The notes under the pieces were generated by a model that had not been told where the DNA came from, searched no databases, and saw nothing but the letters and a program-made list of their open reading frames with translations. Below, piece after piece: positions 1 through 12,079 of a stretch of DNA of 64,000 nt (within the stretch, counting starts at the first letter, position 1; every line of letters begins with the position of its first letter). This DNA is from Corylus avellana (taxonomy: Eukaryota; Streptophyta; Magnoliopsida; Fagales; Betulaceae), in assembly GCF_901000735.1 (NCBI RefSeq), contig NC_081548.1:8025811-8089810 (forward strand), in the 5' to 3' direction. Both the position numbers and the translations under genes were made by a program.

Positions 1-660
1 TCCGGACACAAGTGTTGGAGGTCCGGACATCGCTAGGTTACGCATATGTAACCCTAGCCATGTCCGGACCCCAGATTAGCCCTGTCCGGACATGGCTGCT
101 TTATTTTGTTTTATTTTCTATTTAAACACGATTTTGCTACATTTATATGTACGTATTTTTTGGAGAGCAAAATCAGAGAGCTTAGAGAGAGATATTGTTC
201 TAGCTTATTTGAGAATGGATTAAATACGTGAAGCCAATCGGAGTTCCGGTGAAAGGAAATCTTATAGAAGAATTGTGCCAGATGTTCTGAAAAGGGCTAC
301 TGCGGTAGAAGTCAAGTGGGTCGCTTGTCGTGTACAAGGAAGAGTAAAATTGCAAAGGTTTTGTAATTCTTCTTGTATTCCTTATTCTTCTTATAGTGGA
401 TTGATTTCCTGGGTTTGGCTGCCCCGGAGAGGTTTTACATTTAGAGAGTTCTCTAAATGGTTTCCTCTTCGTAACCAAATATCTGTGTTCTTGATTTTCA
501 TTACATATCTGTATTTGGTTGATTATTGATTATTAGGTTAGATCTTATTCCGCTTAATATTTGTGAATCACCTAGACATTTGAATAGGTGTCGTTTGGAG
601 TCGTTTAAGATTTTTCACTATAAGATTACTAACCATTGTTAAACGTACATAGGTTTCGTC
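1..660 (+). repeat. LTR-like retrotransposon fragment
   Basis: The first 95 bases carry four TCCGGAC/GTCCGGAC half or full palindromes. A TATA-like CTATTTAAAC follows near 119, then a long non-coding leader. This arrangement of palindrome-rich U3, TATA and leader resembles the LTR of a plant retrotransposon cut by the window edge. No border or target-site duplication is visible, and the short reading frames here look like chance. The assignment is an inference from composition. Confidence 0.3.
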
Positions 661-1074
661 ACATGTCATAAAATCCAACCAAACACCATGTTATATTTTC
701 TTCCAACTTATGTTGAATTTTAGGAATTATAAATGTTATAATATTAATTAAATGATTAATTTAACTTCTTTTTCTAATCGGTTTAAGCTTTTACGATAAG
801 TGATGATTTACATGGTATTACCATAAAAATGTCCTAAGTTATCTCTTTAATTCACCTCTCCCTATTCATGGCTCGATTAGGATCCCCAAATTTTATTTTT
901 CTTTTAGAAAAAAAAAAACAATAAATTCTCAAATTACACAATTTTGATTATTTTTAGACATCGAAACACTTAAGAAAATTCAAGTAATTTGTAAGATATT
1001 TTTATCAATTACTATCATCTTATGATTATTTGGGATTTTTCAATTGTGTTTCATCAACATTTTTAATAAGTGAC

Positions 1075-1112
<38 letters not shown>

Positions 1113-1838
1113 GTTGTGTCGAGATCTCTTGGAGCATTCATGTTGACTAATATCTAAATTATCAAAGTCATCGCTGATAAGATGATATTAACACAACGAC
1201 ATGTTGCTTACATGGTTAATTTTCCCCTATGATGGTTAATCATGTTATCAGTGACGACGATTGTCGTTGATTATATTTATCAATGACAATTTTAAGTCAT
1301 TATATTGCTGATGATTATTCTCAAACACGATAACGTTGACAACATTAACGACGACTCTTGTCATTACTGATGGCAAATAATGTACCTACTTTATGCAAGT
1401 TCTATTGTGATGAGATGTATAAGTGGCTTCGTCTGGCATTGGCCTAGAATTGTTTAGTGACCTAAAACTGAAGCAAAAATTAATTGATGTGGGAAAAAAA
1501 TGTTTGGTATGGTAAGTGAAAAAAATTTGTTTTGTAGCGATTTTTTTATTTGAATAGTAATAAAAAGTTATTGGTGTAATGTAAAAGGTAAGAATGCTAG
1601 AAATTAATTTTTTTTTTTTTAATGAATAGTAAGTAGACAATGCCAAATGGAGCAAGTGAGTATCACTATCTAAACTTTGAATTATAATATTTTATTATTT
1701 ATTGACAGCATCTTCATGCTACGGATTTCAAGACAATGGGTCGCTGCAGCAAGTGATGTGATATGCACATATGGGAGAAGGTATAGAGTCAGGTGCATTG
1801 GGGCTACAAACTAGGATGTGCCACAACCATGCAAGGGT
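661..1838. other. Intergenic, AT-rich; (AT)n tract
   Basis: No gene is seen. An (AT)n microsatellite covers about 1081-1109. A stretch near 1490-1660 with a GAATAGTAATAAAAAGT core recurs in diverged form at 10990-11200, so it is a dispersed repeat of unknown type. Confidence 0.5.
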
Positions 1839-2140
1839 ACCACTGTGGGGATCCAAATCCTCTCCTATTGAAAGTAATTGAAGAATCTCATGTTAAGGCA
1901 TCTTGGCCTTGATGAAATCCAATGGTGTAAGAGCTTTTGTGTAATCGAGGCGCAGTGAATTTTGATTTTACACTTTTTGTTTTACCGATATGCTGTTTTA
2001 ATTATTCTTCCTCAAACTTCTTCTACATGCTTCTTCCTCATTTGAATAAAAAAATAAAAAATAAATAAAAAAAACTTTTCTTCCTCACCTCACCAAACCA
2101 CACCACACCATGAAAGTTTCTTCTTTCTTCACACAAGATT
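1839..2140 (+). repeat. Left terminal inverted repeat of the MULE
   Basis: It matches the reverse complement of 7395-7724 with scattered substitutions and indels, including differing A-runs. Similarity fades outward near ACCACTGTGGGG (1839) and inward after the CACCATGAAAG block. The inner flank has its own short duplication of a TTCTTCTTTCTTCACACA motif near 2118 and 2220. Confidence 0.7.
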
Positions 2141-2244
2141 TTTTTGCAATAGTCAAAGGTAGGAAAAAAAAAAAAATCCTATCTTTTGCAATAGTCTTCA
2201 CCAACCCAGACTAGGAAAGCTTCTTCTTTCTTCACACAGGATTT

Positions 2245-2264
2245 NNNNNNNNNNNNNNNNNNNN
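2245..2264. other. Assembly gap of 20 N
   Basis: Twenty N bases lie just after the second copy of the TTCTTCTTTCTTCACACA motif. A short local repeat at a gap suggests that the real sequence here is an unresolved duplication of unknown length. Confidence 0.95.
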
Positions 2265-2604
2265 GGCCAAATGGGCAAGTTTGGGGGTTGGGTTTCTTTT
2301 GTTCCCTACTTTGATTTTGCTTCACTAAATAGTAAATGCTCAACTTTCGTAATTTATCAATTTGCATGTACAGTCATGAATCTCTCTGTACTAATTAATT
2401 ACATTGGGTTTTCATCAAGAAAACAAACAAAAGAAAGAAAAAAATGACTTTAGTTTCCTATGGCTAGCTGCATCGTTTTCTTTATATCTTGTTTCAATAT
2501 GCAGATACACAGCTGTTGGGAAAGATACTCTTTGCCAAAAAAAAAAAAAAAAAACTAGAGATGTGATTCTATCTGCAATGCTAGTGGAAGCTGAATTAAA
2601 GATA

Positions 2605-2797
2605 GGGGAGCGAGGTGTTGTATGTGGATGGACAACTAGAAGCAAAGCAACACCGATCCTCAATTAATGTTTTCAATGATCCAACTAGGGTTGTTTTGCT
2701 GGATGTGGTATGGACTTCATCAGTTGAATGGCAAGCTATATCCCATGCGCATAGGCTTGGGCAGGAAAAAAAGTTATGTACATCCATCATTTTGTAA
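2605..2797 (+). pseudogene. CLASSY-type SNF2 helicase fragment, captured in the MULE
   Basis: Read in the frame of 2615, this encodes a piece of the C-terminal SNF2 helicase domain. It has a VDGQLEAKQ segment, then SSINVFNDP, then RVVLLDVVW, then QAISHAHRLGQ, which is a decayed form of the helicase motif VI usually written QAISRAYRLGQ. The wording is closest to CLASSY-type SNF2 proteins, which help recruit RNA polymerase IV in RNA-directed DNA methylation. About 25 residues containing motif V are missing between FNDP and RVVLL, without loss of frame. No ATPase lobe or motifs I-III are present. It lies between the MULE ends, so it is read as a captured host gene fragment. A generic Rad54-like SNF2 origin is possible. 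Confidence 0.7.
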
Positions 2798-3005
2798 TTG
2801 GTTCTTCTGTGGCCTCATAAAGTCTTTATGGAAAAGTGCCAGTAAATTTTAGAAAAATATAAATGGTTTGCTTCCTCGGTAGTCTATATATCTATAATTA
2901 GTGATTCTTAGTTATGTTTCTTGAATTTTGTAGTATGATTTTCCTAGAATTGATGTATTTGCTAATACTCCAATTCAGGTTAGCAACATCATAAAGAAGA
3001 TTTTA

Positions 3006-3341
3006 GGGGAAAATACAGTTTACCCCCCGAAAGTTTTAGGGGTTTTTCAATTTTAACCCCAAAGTTCAAAAATTGGCAATCTACTCCCTTGAAGTTTCAA
3101 AAATTGGCAATTTAAACCTTCCGTTAAAAATTTTCGTTAAATTGGACGGAAATTTTAAAAAAAAAGCCTAAGGGTAATGATGTAATTTCATAGATTTCTA
3201 TCCATTTAGACGGAAAAATTAAACGGAAGGTTTAAATTGCCAATTTTTAAAACTTCAGGGGGGTTGATTGCCAATTTTTGAACTTTAAGGTTAAAATTGA
3301 AAAATTCCTAAAACTTCAGGGGGGTAAATTGCATTTTTCCC
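3006..3341. mobile_element. MULE-type MITE, family A copy 1
   Basis: This is a 336-bp foldback element. Its left end reads GGGGAAAATACAGTTTACC and its right end is the near-perfect inverse. It is flanked by a perfect 9-bp target-site duplication, AAGATTTTA, at 2997-3005 and 3342-3350. It is non-coding. Nine-base duplications are typical of Mutator-type transposition. Copy 2 at 33060 has the same length. Confidence 0.9.
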
Positions 3342-3350
3342 AAGATTTTA

Positions 3351-4779
3351 TTTGCTGTGATTGTTGGGATAATACTCTTCAAAATTATACCAGTAGCAAT
3401 GCCATTCAAATTTGGATACAAATGCACACAAATTGATAACCATCCATCTAAATAAACAACACTGATTTTCCTCTCAATTCCTTACAATGTTCCTTTACAT
3501 CAACTTCAGCGCAGATAAATACAAAAGTAATATAATTTCCAACACAAAAAAATGTTCTAATCACAACACCAACCCACCAAAACAACAAAAATCGCAATTA
3601 ACACCCCCTTTCAATCTCGCACCACCCTTCAATGTCCTGAACATGTTTCAAAATCGAAGTTAATTTTTCAAATGAATAAAAAAAATACTAAAAGATTTCT
3701 CTATTAGTAAGTTTGCTACTTAGCAAGAAAATTAATGAGATCCATATTTGCATTTGTGCTATAAGCAATTGATGTTGGTGTAAGATTGAACCCATTGGTT
3801 TCCTAAAAAATAAGAATATCATTTAACTTGTCAACCTAATATGAGATGCATTAATGTTTTCAAATATGAATAAAATGTATATTTTTACTTGAGTAATGTA
3901 TGCATGATTTGATACTTGAGAAGATAAGGGCAATGAACTTTTCTCAAATGGTTTCTACCTAATCACATCAATCATATAAAAAAAGTAATAGTGGTAGGGC
4001 ACTGGTAAAATGGTCATTATATAATCATAAGAGTAGAATGTGTAAATGTACCAATAGAAAGTTAATGAAACTGGTTTCGCATCTATGTTGAAAAAATTCT
4101 TCAAATGTTATCATTGGTACTGAATAAGACACTTGATCATTTTGCTATATAACAAAACAAAATAAAATCTCATCAACTCAAGCTACAAATGGATAATGCA
4201 TTTAGACATATCATACGATTCAAGTTATTTTAAGCTATTCATTTATCCTTTTTCTTTTTTTCTAAATGCATTTAGACATATCATGAAATATAGACAAACA
4301 TTATAAACTCAAATAATACTCACCTGATGAGAGTAACATTCTAAATGCGAGTTAGAGTTATCATCCCAAAGGCTGAGAGAACAATTAATTTCCTGTAAGT
4401 AAGAATAAAATTCAATTAGTCAAATGGTATTAAATCTAATAAATTATATGTGATTAACGTGAATTTATAGAGCTAGAATATTACTTGGGAAGACTTCTTT
4501 TCAATATTTTTTTTTTGCTATAATTTTTTTTGTCTTCTTTGGTTGCGTCTCAACCAACCTTTTAATCGTTTTCCACCCTTCCGACCATCCTTCTTCTTTA
4601 TCCTTTTCACCGTTTCAAATAATATCTCAACAGATCAAGTATGATTTGCAATTTTATTGTTGTCTGACAATGACAGTTGAGCTTCATTATCAAGAGTAGT
4701 ACTCGAACCTTTTTTAATATTTCAAACTCCATTTTGCATTTCTTTTACCATCTTCTTTACAAAAGCAAATGCCTCTTCA
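3351..4779. other. MULE interior, non-coding
   Basis: This stretch lies downstream of the transposase frame (which is on the minus strand) and may hold its decayed 3' exons or UTR. No convincing coding segment was found. It is AT-rich, with a repeated AAATGCATTTAGACATATCAT motif near 4195 and 4265. Confidence 0.45.
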
Positions 4780-4802
4780 TTGTCAGCTGTTTCAGTGGCT
4801 AC

Positions 4803-6640
4803 TCACACTAGCATTGGACACAATATTCTATATCGTTGTGTAGCATTTAAATTCACATCCTCTTGCACATTCATTGTCATAGTATTTAAGATGTCTTCAC
4901 TCTTTGCTTCTCTTGTCCACCTCTTCAAAATGTATGTGTCAGGAATTGTCTTTTTATCAAGTACTTCAAAAAATTTCAAAGCATGACAACACAAAATTCC
5001 AAATGTTTCGAATTTCCTGCAACTACATGAAATTATCTTATTGGCATGGTCGTAAACTACTTTGTACTCTTTACTGTCATTGACAAACCCAACAATATAT
5101 TCATGCACTAACTGGCTATCATTGCGGTATTTTACTATCACTGTTGATGCATAATCATACTCATCATAAAAATTTTTAAATATCACAGGAGTATATGTTT
5201 AGCTTGCCTACTTCAACAAAGGAGAATTCTTTAATCCCAAAGTAGGCAATTTTTCTCGAGCATTAAATTCAGCCTCCAATTCCTTGTCGCTTTTGCTTTA
5301 CCACCCGCTCAAAATGTTGAAAAAATTCTGTTATGCTCAAATTTGATTTTAAATACGCTTTCAAGTTACTATTCAAGCACTCACTAAGTTGAGTACTTCG
5401 CACCCCAAGAGTAAAGGCATTCTTTATGTAACATTTGGCCCATTTTGTCTTCAATTTGTATCTACCATCCAACTAACTAACTGACCCGACGTTGTACTTC
5501 TGAATCATTTTGTCCCAAGCATTTTCAAATTCAGCCTCATCATCATATTCAAACATACAAGATTTAAAGTCTCGTAGAAAATAAGAACCATCTTTCATGA
5601 AATTCCACAAATGCTTGATGTCATTTTGCATGGTGTACCAAGTACATAATCCATGCCAAGTTTCTGGCATTACCTTAGTTAATGCCTCTACCATTGCAGC
5701 ATCTTGATCTGTAAAGATTGATCGAGGCTTTTTACTTGCACGTGCATCCAAGAAATTTTTTAAAAAGCCATTTGAATGACTCTACTGTCTCATCATATAG
5801 AAGTGCAGCCCTAAAAATTACAACCCCTCTATGGTGATTAAAACCAGTAAATACAGCCAAGGGTCTCAATTCTTTATTAGTGCCATATGTAGTATCAAAA
5901 GTCATCATGTCACCAAAATAGACATAGTCAACAATCATTCTTGCATCAGCCCAAAAAATATTCGTAATTTTTTCTTCGGTATCTAATTGGACTACATAAT
6001 GAAATAATGGGTCTTTATTAATTTGTTCCTGGAAGTAGTTCAATAAGCTACCTGCTTCACCATATATTAAGTTCCTTTGCCATCTTGATCGAAGATAATT
6101 TTCTTGATCGAGCTCAGTATATCCAAGATTTGCCCTCCCACCAGCCTCTCTACTCATCAATGCATGTGTTGCCTTAGGAGAGATTCCAGAAGCACATGCA
6201 AAATCAATTTCAGATGCTTGAACTTCTGACATTTTACGATGTGACCTCATCATATAAGTGGTTTCTTCAAGATGTAGAATATGATTATGTTCAGCTACAA
6301 AATCATAAACCTTGTACTTTCCAGTCTCTCATATTAATGAAATCGACAATCCTACAGAACAAACAATCCTTGTTTCATCTCGATGACGAGTGTAAAGATG
6401 ATTTCGCTTGTCTACTTTTCGAGCACCCTCCTTACAACAAACAAATCTCTTTGTTGTTACTTTTCCATCTAACTTTCTTTTATTTTCAAATTGTTTTCTC
6501 ACACCAAAACCCATTTGCTTTCCATAATTTCCCCAATGATTCCATGCATCCTCTGGAGTATCAAATTCCATACCAACATCAGGTGTCCAATCTGTTTGAG
6601 ACTTCGCATTTTGAGAGGAATCGCCCACAATGACATCCAT
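4803..6640 (-). pseudogene. FAR1/MULE transposase, broken
   Basis: Read on the minus strand from 6640, the order is: a FAR1 DNA-binding domain (GMEFDTPEDAWNHW, then GFGVRKQ); the MULE transposase core with FDTTYGTN carrying the first catalytic Asp, IFTDQDAAM the second, and a SECLNSNLKAYLK segment near the expected acidic residue; then a SWIM zinc finger with a CSC...CCH pattern. This is the architecture of FAR1-related proteins and their parent MULE transposases, which cut and insert the element at its inverted ends. The frame has a TGA at 6329-6331, a frameshift near 5745, a stop near 5473 and further stops between 5190 and 5275. Introns cannot explain the in-line stops, so it is a pseudogene. 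Confidence 0.88.
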
Positions 6641-7183
6641 TCCTTTTTCTTTTTTTTTTATGTAAAATTATATCTCTGTCATTAACAATTAATAAATCAA
6701 AATTAAAATATGCCAAAATAACATCACAAAATAATTGCTACATGTGGACTATTTCCTTCCATCTTATAGTACCATATGAGCTATTGATAAAAAGATTACA
6801 TGAAACTAAAGATAAAATAACAATTACACGAAGCTAAAGATAGAGATTTGCAACATAATACAACAGTCCACATAGATTTGCCATTTCCAAAAGTTTGAGT
6901 CAATCAAATTTCTTTGTTCAACACTGTGAAAAGTTGCAACTTTTTTAACTTTAAATAAAAAAAATAAGCATAAGGAATCACAAGTTGCAACCTTTTTCAC
7001 TTGCAAAAAAAAATTCAATACAAATAACTAAGCAATTGATTAAATTATACCTTTCCCCTTTGGCCTTTTATGCTTCTATTGACTTTTCATTAATCTCTGA
7101 CCACAGACCTCAGAGCCCCTTCCAACTTGATATCTCTCTTCAACAACATCAACATAAAACACTTTTACCACCCAACCATGCTA

Positions 7184-7184
<1 letters not shown>

Positions 7185-7238
<54 letters not shown>
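7185..7238. repeat. (TA)n-(TG)n microsatellite
   Basis: About 30 bases of alternating TA run directly into about 23 bases of TG. Compound tracts of this kind are usually length-polymorphic. Confidence 0.95.
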
Positions 7239-7394
7239 CATACACATTTTTCTATTTGTATGCACATAGAAATATATATTATACTCTAGGTTTTCTTTCA
7301 ACAAATTATAGAAGATAGAAAGACATGAGAAGAGTACTTACATTATTTTGGAGCTCTTTTTTTGTTTGTTTAGGGGTAGTAATCCAACGCTAAT

Positions 7395-7724
7395 AAGAAT
7401 GAAGCTTTTTCTGCTGTGAAGAAGAAGCTTTCATGGTGTGGTGTGGTGAGGAAGAAGTTTTTTTTTTTTTTTCTTTTTTCAAATGAGGAAGAAGCGTGTA
7501 GAAGAAGTTTGAGGTATGACCTTTCTTTTGTTTTTGGAGGGAAAACGAAAGTAAATAAAAACAGTACATCAGTAAAATCAAAAAGTTTAAAATCAAAAGT
7601 TACTATGCCTCAATAACACAAAAGCTCTTACACCATTGGATTTCATCAACGGCCAGGATCCCTCAACATGAGATTCTCCAATTACTTTTAATTGGAGGGG
7701 ATCCTGATCCCCAGCGTGGTGGTT
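7395..7724 (-). repeat. Right terminal inverted repeat of the MULE
   Basis: This is the reverse complement of 1839-2140 with substitutions. It ends outward at GGATCCTGATCCCCAGCGTGG. It carries an extra ~25-base stretch near 7525 that is absent from the left end, so the two ends have diverged by indels as well as point changes. Confidence 0.7.
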
Positions 7725-10447
7725 AAAATCGTTGATTACTGTCCACTAGGATGTCAAGGAACCATTGATCTCTCTAGAGAGGCTTTCTCCATGATAGCTA
7801 ATCCTGATGCTAGAAAATCAAAATTGAATATAATCAATAAGTCCAATATATAGTACAAATATTTGAGGAAACTTCCCCTTAGTATTTATATTGCTTGAGA
7901 TGTATAAAATGTGGAAAGAATATAACTCATGGTGGCTCTTACATTTTTCATTTGCAGGGTTTGAAGTTCTCATAGACTATGGCCTCGAAACAATGAGTTA
8001 TGATAATATTATTAATATATATCTATATGAATAAGCGGCTATGAGATATAGGAGGCACATTGCGAATGGTGTGCTAGGGTTTGAAGTTCTCCTCATGATG
8101 GAAACTTCTATGTTTCAAGAATGGCAAATGTGATCATATATGTTCAGTGCAGCCTTACTCTTTTAATATCATATATATACCATGTAATTGATTGATTGTC
8201 TCAAAACTATTCAAAATATGGAAGAAAAAAAATTTACAGGGATAAAATGTAAATATCTGACATGGTTGCTCATGATAATAATGAATTCAAGCGGGAGGGG
8301 CTCTCATCTCATTGAAAAACCTCTTTTATCTTACTATTTAAACATAGATAATAGTACATATGTTCTTAGGACCAACGGCAGAGCCGGGGGGCGAGAGGAG
8401 CCAAATGACTCTTCTGCCTGCAAAGGTCATGTGCCTTCTTTTAATGTTGATGAGACTTTATTTCATAGGCTCTTGTGGACTTCACACATTACTAAAGCTT
8501 CTTGGTGGAGGTGTCAATTTGTGTTCGCATGTTAGGTTCAAATTGTATCAAAGTATATATGAATATAAGACAATAGGTCAATACTAACTTGACCCATTTA
8601 ATTAAACGGGTCAAACTCCTCGACCCTAACCCTCTAATTTTGTAATAAGTTCACGTTAAATTTACGAATCATGTCAAAAATTGCCAATCATTATATCACG
8701 TATCGAGTTCGTGTCCATGTTGTGTCGAGACAGTAGTATAAGACTATATAACTCAACTTTAATCCAACACATTTAATTAAACGGGTCAGACTCCTCAACC
8801 ATAACCATTTAATTTTGTGTTTAGTTTATGAGTCATGTTAAAATTAAATTGACAACTCTACTTCTCAGGTTTTGGAGAAGTAGGGCTGTCAATTTAGGGA
8901 GATGTTTGATCACCACCGGATTGTAGGGAGATGTTTGGGGCTTTTTGGATCTATTAATAGCCCAATCAGAGCTTAACCCAATTGTGCAACTTCATTTTCC
9001 GCATGTCACAATGCTCTATAGTAGAGTGTCATGGATGGGGCCATTGGCCTCATAATGGCAATCACAGCTGGGTGGCTAACCTTGTTGTTTGAGTTAGGTT
9101 GCCAGCTTCTCAGGACGGTTGTAGAACCAGCAGCCTCGTGCTTAGTGACCACTTGCTCAATGACATGATCTTATTAAATTTCTTGAGAGCAGCTTTCTCA
9201 TTAAATGATGAAATATGGCTTATTTTAGACGCCTAGATGAGATGAACGGTTGAGATTTATGAATTTAAAAATCTCAAATTTAAAGAGAATTCTACGAATC
9301 TAAATCCCTAAAACATGATTTGGGGTACACCACATTTATGAAGACACGCTATTTTACTTAATTATTCCAAACAAACAATAACATATATGCCTGCCGTAGG
9401 GATTTTTGAGACATTAATTAAGTTATAAACGTTGAAACTTGAAACAAGTTATTGAAAGTTTGAGACGATTTTTGTGTTTTCATTGTTTTTAAGAGCACTG
9501 CCTTTAAACCAAAGGGCTAAGTATATATATAAAATTAAAGTGAGATTTGCGAAATAGTAAAAATGACGTCTGAGTTGTCTTAGTGCAATTTGCTATTATA
9601 TTTCTTTTGGGTAGTCAAATTTAATTTGTCAAAAAAAATAAAAAAGTTTTAGGTATGTAATCAAACTTTAACATTGATTAAACTTTTATATTTATTTTGC
9701 TCTTTTAAATTAATGGTTTATGAATATATATAGTTTTTGTTATGTATTTTATTTATATTTTCATTTAATTGTAGTTACTTGAGTTTGTTGAATTGTTTAT
9801 TTATTTTGTTAGTTATATTATTTAATATTTTTAATTAATTTTTGTTCAACATTAGTTTTCTTTTCTTTAAAAAAAAAAAAAAAAAAAAATGGCCCCTTTG
9901 AACTAAATTTCTGACTCCACCACTACTCCATTCATAAAATTGACAGAAATCAACACCAATATCCTTCAAAAACAGACACATTCCTCATTAAAAAATTAAA
10001 AATAAGAATAATAATAATTAGAACTAAAAAAATATACATTTTTTAATGTATCTTCCATCAAGTGGGGTCTTAAGCGATAAACTCAAACTCAAGCTGAATG
10101 ACAGGGGATGTTTGCCAATGGACCCCAAAAAAAAAAAAAAAACTCATGCACACTATTTATCTTAAATTCAATTCTAACATTCTTACTTTTTACATTAAAT
10201 CAATCACATTTTACTGTTATTCAAATTAAAAAATCACCCAAAAAAAAAATTCAAAAGTGTAATTTAACGTGAACAAGGCAGTTCGAGAGATTGTTCTGTG
10301 AAGACGCGGGGTCTTAAGTTTGAAATCATGTTGTGGGACCCAAAAGTGTAAGACCAACAAGCACCTGAGAACAAAAATTGATCGATGCTTCTATCGTTAA
10401 TTGGTTGTCTACGGATGAGTTGTGTAACACGTACACTTACCGACTAA
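7725..10447. other. Repeat-rich intergenic region
   Basis: No intact gene is seen. Between 8571 and 8850 a TTTAATTAAACGGGTCA motif occurs twice about 190 bases apart, each followed by an ACTCCTC(G/A)ACC block. A related AAACGGGT stretch lies near 50625. This looks like a diverged dispersed repeat, possibly a non-autonomous DNA element. The remainder is AT-rich with long poly-A runs. Confidence 0.45.
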
Positions 10448-10515
10448 GAGTTTGTTTGAGATTGCGTTTGAGGGTCCTAAAAGTGCTTTTAATACTCAAA
10501 AAGCCTGTTTGAAGG

Positions 10516-10548
<33 letters not shown>

Positions 10549-10704
10549 CTCGTTTGGTAAAAAATTAAAAGCACTTTTAATGGTCCAAAAATCCTAAAAA
10601 TGGCCAAAACGCACTTTTGGCAAAAGCTTAAAAATGAAGCTTTTTCCCAAAAGCTCTTTTTGATTTAAAAGCTCTATTTCTCAAATGCAATCACAAACAA
10701 ACTC
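10448..10704. mobile_element. PIF/Tourist-like MITE, family B copy 1
   Basis: This is a 257-bp element with inverted ends: GAGTTTGTTTGAGATTGCG on the left, and the inverse GAGTTTGTTTGTGATTGC on the right. It is flanked by TAA at 10445-10447 and 10705-10707. A 3-bp TAA/TTA duplication is the PIF/Harbinger signature. A long A-run splits the element. Related copies are at 14327 and, inverted, at 15286. Confidence 0.78.
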
Positions 10705-10707
10705 TAA

Positions 10708-12079
10708 GATAAAGTTGATTATAAAAGCAACCTTCCAGAATTCAAAAAAATAAATACTTTTTTTTTTCATTTTTTTAAACCCTTTCAATTTAAATATTTT
10801 CTTTGTTTTAACAATTTTAATGGAAATAATTAAAAATCTTTTGAAGCCTAATTATCTTCATATATCTTTGTTAATTGAAGTGACGAACCAAACTTTTTGG
10901 TAAGTAATTAATCAAACTTTGAAGGATAGCTAATGCTTTGTTTGGAAAAGCTTTTTTCTTATATACTGTAGTTGATGTAGATTGATGTGACAAAAAAAAA
11001 AAAAAAAGTAAAAATGTTTGGTATAAAAAAGTAAAAAAGTGATATGAAAAAATAAAAAAGTTTTGTTTTTGTAGTAATTTTTTTATTCGAATAATAATAA
11101 AAAGTGAATGATGTGATATAAAAAGTGAAAAAAGTTAAAATGTTTTGATATTTTTTTTTTAGAAAATGGAGATGAACAGTACAAAAGGAAAAAAGAAAGG
11201 CTTTGTTCCTTAAGTAATCATTGTTTTTTATGATTATAAAACTCAGAAGATGTATGCTTTAAACATTGGAATGACATAAACTCCACTTAATTTTCTACTT
11301 GGAGTTCTGAATACTCCAATCAACAATTTTATTTTAACCCTATTGGAGGACCCTTTTGCTTGTGATCAAACTTGGTGGTGGTCAACACATTCTTTTGACT
11401 TTTGAAGATTCTAATGACCCCACCAAATCTAAAGAAAGCCAAATGATTAGTTGGGGTTGGTGGCCTTTGAATTATATAAATAGATTAGAGCATGAGTATC
11501 CAAGACATTCGACTATAGATTACAGTGCACTTAGTATATATATCTGGTAGAGTCTCTCTATCTTTTGTAGATGTTTTACGTTATTTGATATTTTGATCTG
11601 ATTTCTCCATGGATATCTTGATGTTTTGATTTGAATCGTTAAGATAGAGTTTCTATTACGTTAAATTTTTGTTTTAGATTTGCAATTCATTCGTTTTTCT
11701 GAATAGCTTAATTAGCTAATATCTTTTTTTAAAAAAAAAAAAAACAATTTTTCAATATATGTTTTGGTTTTTGATTGATTTCTGGTTAACTATACATATA
11801 TAACTATGGCATGGATTTAATATAAAAGATGGATTGTCTTTTAGTACGAAGCTGTGTGAGTGTGTGTTTTTGTTTTTTGTCCTTTTTTAAAATTAAAAAA
11901 CAAAAAAAAAAAAAACATGAATTAATTGGATATTATGTACATAATGTATAAAAAGCTTATACGTTTTTATGCATCATGTTAAATTACTAATTGTCTTAAA
12001 AATTTAAGCCGATAGGAAAAAAAAAATTTAATCACTTAATCATTACTTTAACATATAACGGACTTCGACCATAGCATGG
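10708..12079. other. AT-rich flank upstream of the B3 pseudogene
   Basis: A diverged repeat lies at 10990-11200 (see 1490-1660). A TATA-like TATATAAATAGA at about 11475 sits about 600 bases before the B3 frame. It could be that gene's old promoter, with an intron or long leader between, but no transcript boundary can be read. No other coding signal is seen. Confidence 0.35.

Larger units (their letters stand above)
1839..7724. mobile_element. MULE-type DNA transposon with long inverted ends
   Basis: The sequence at 1839-2140 is repeated in inverted orientation at 7395-7724. Both ends share the blocks AAGAGCTTTTGTGT, ATGAAATCCAATGGTGTAAG, CAAACTTCTTCTACA and CACCACACCATGAAAG (read on the left end). 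Between them lie a broken FAR1-type MULE transposase on the minus strand and a fragment of a host SNF2 helicase on the plus strand. Long inverted ends around a FAR1/MuDR-type transposase fit the Mutator superfamily. No clear 9-bp target-site duplication was found, so the outer limits are uncertain by tens of bases. A 336-bp MITE at 3006-3341 is a later insertion. The element cannot be autonomous because its transposase is broken. Confidence 0.72.

Noticed and set aside
6985..7318. Open frames across the (TA)n-(TG)n tract
   Set aside because: They consist mainly of microsatellite translation (IYIYIY, CVCVCV) and have no domain.
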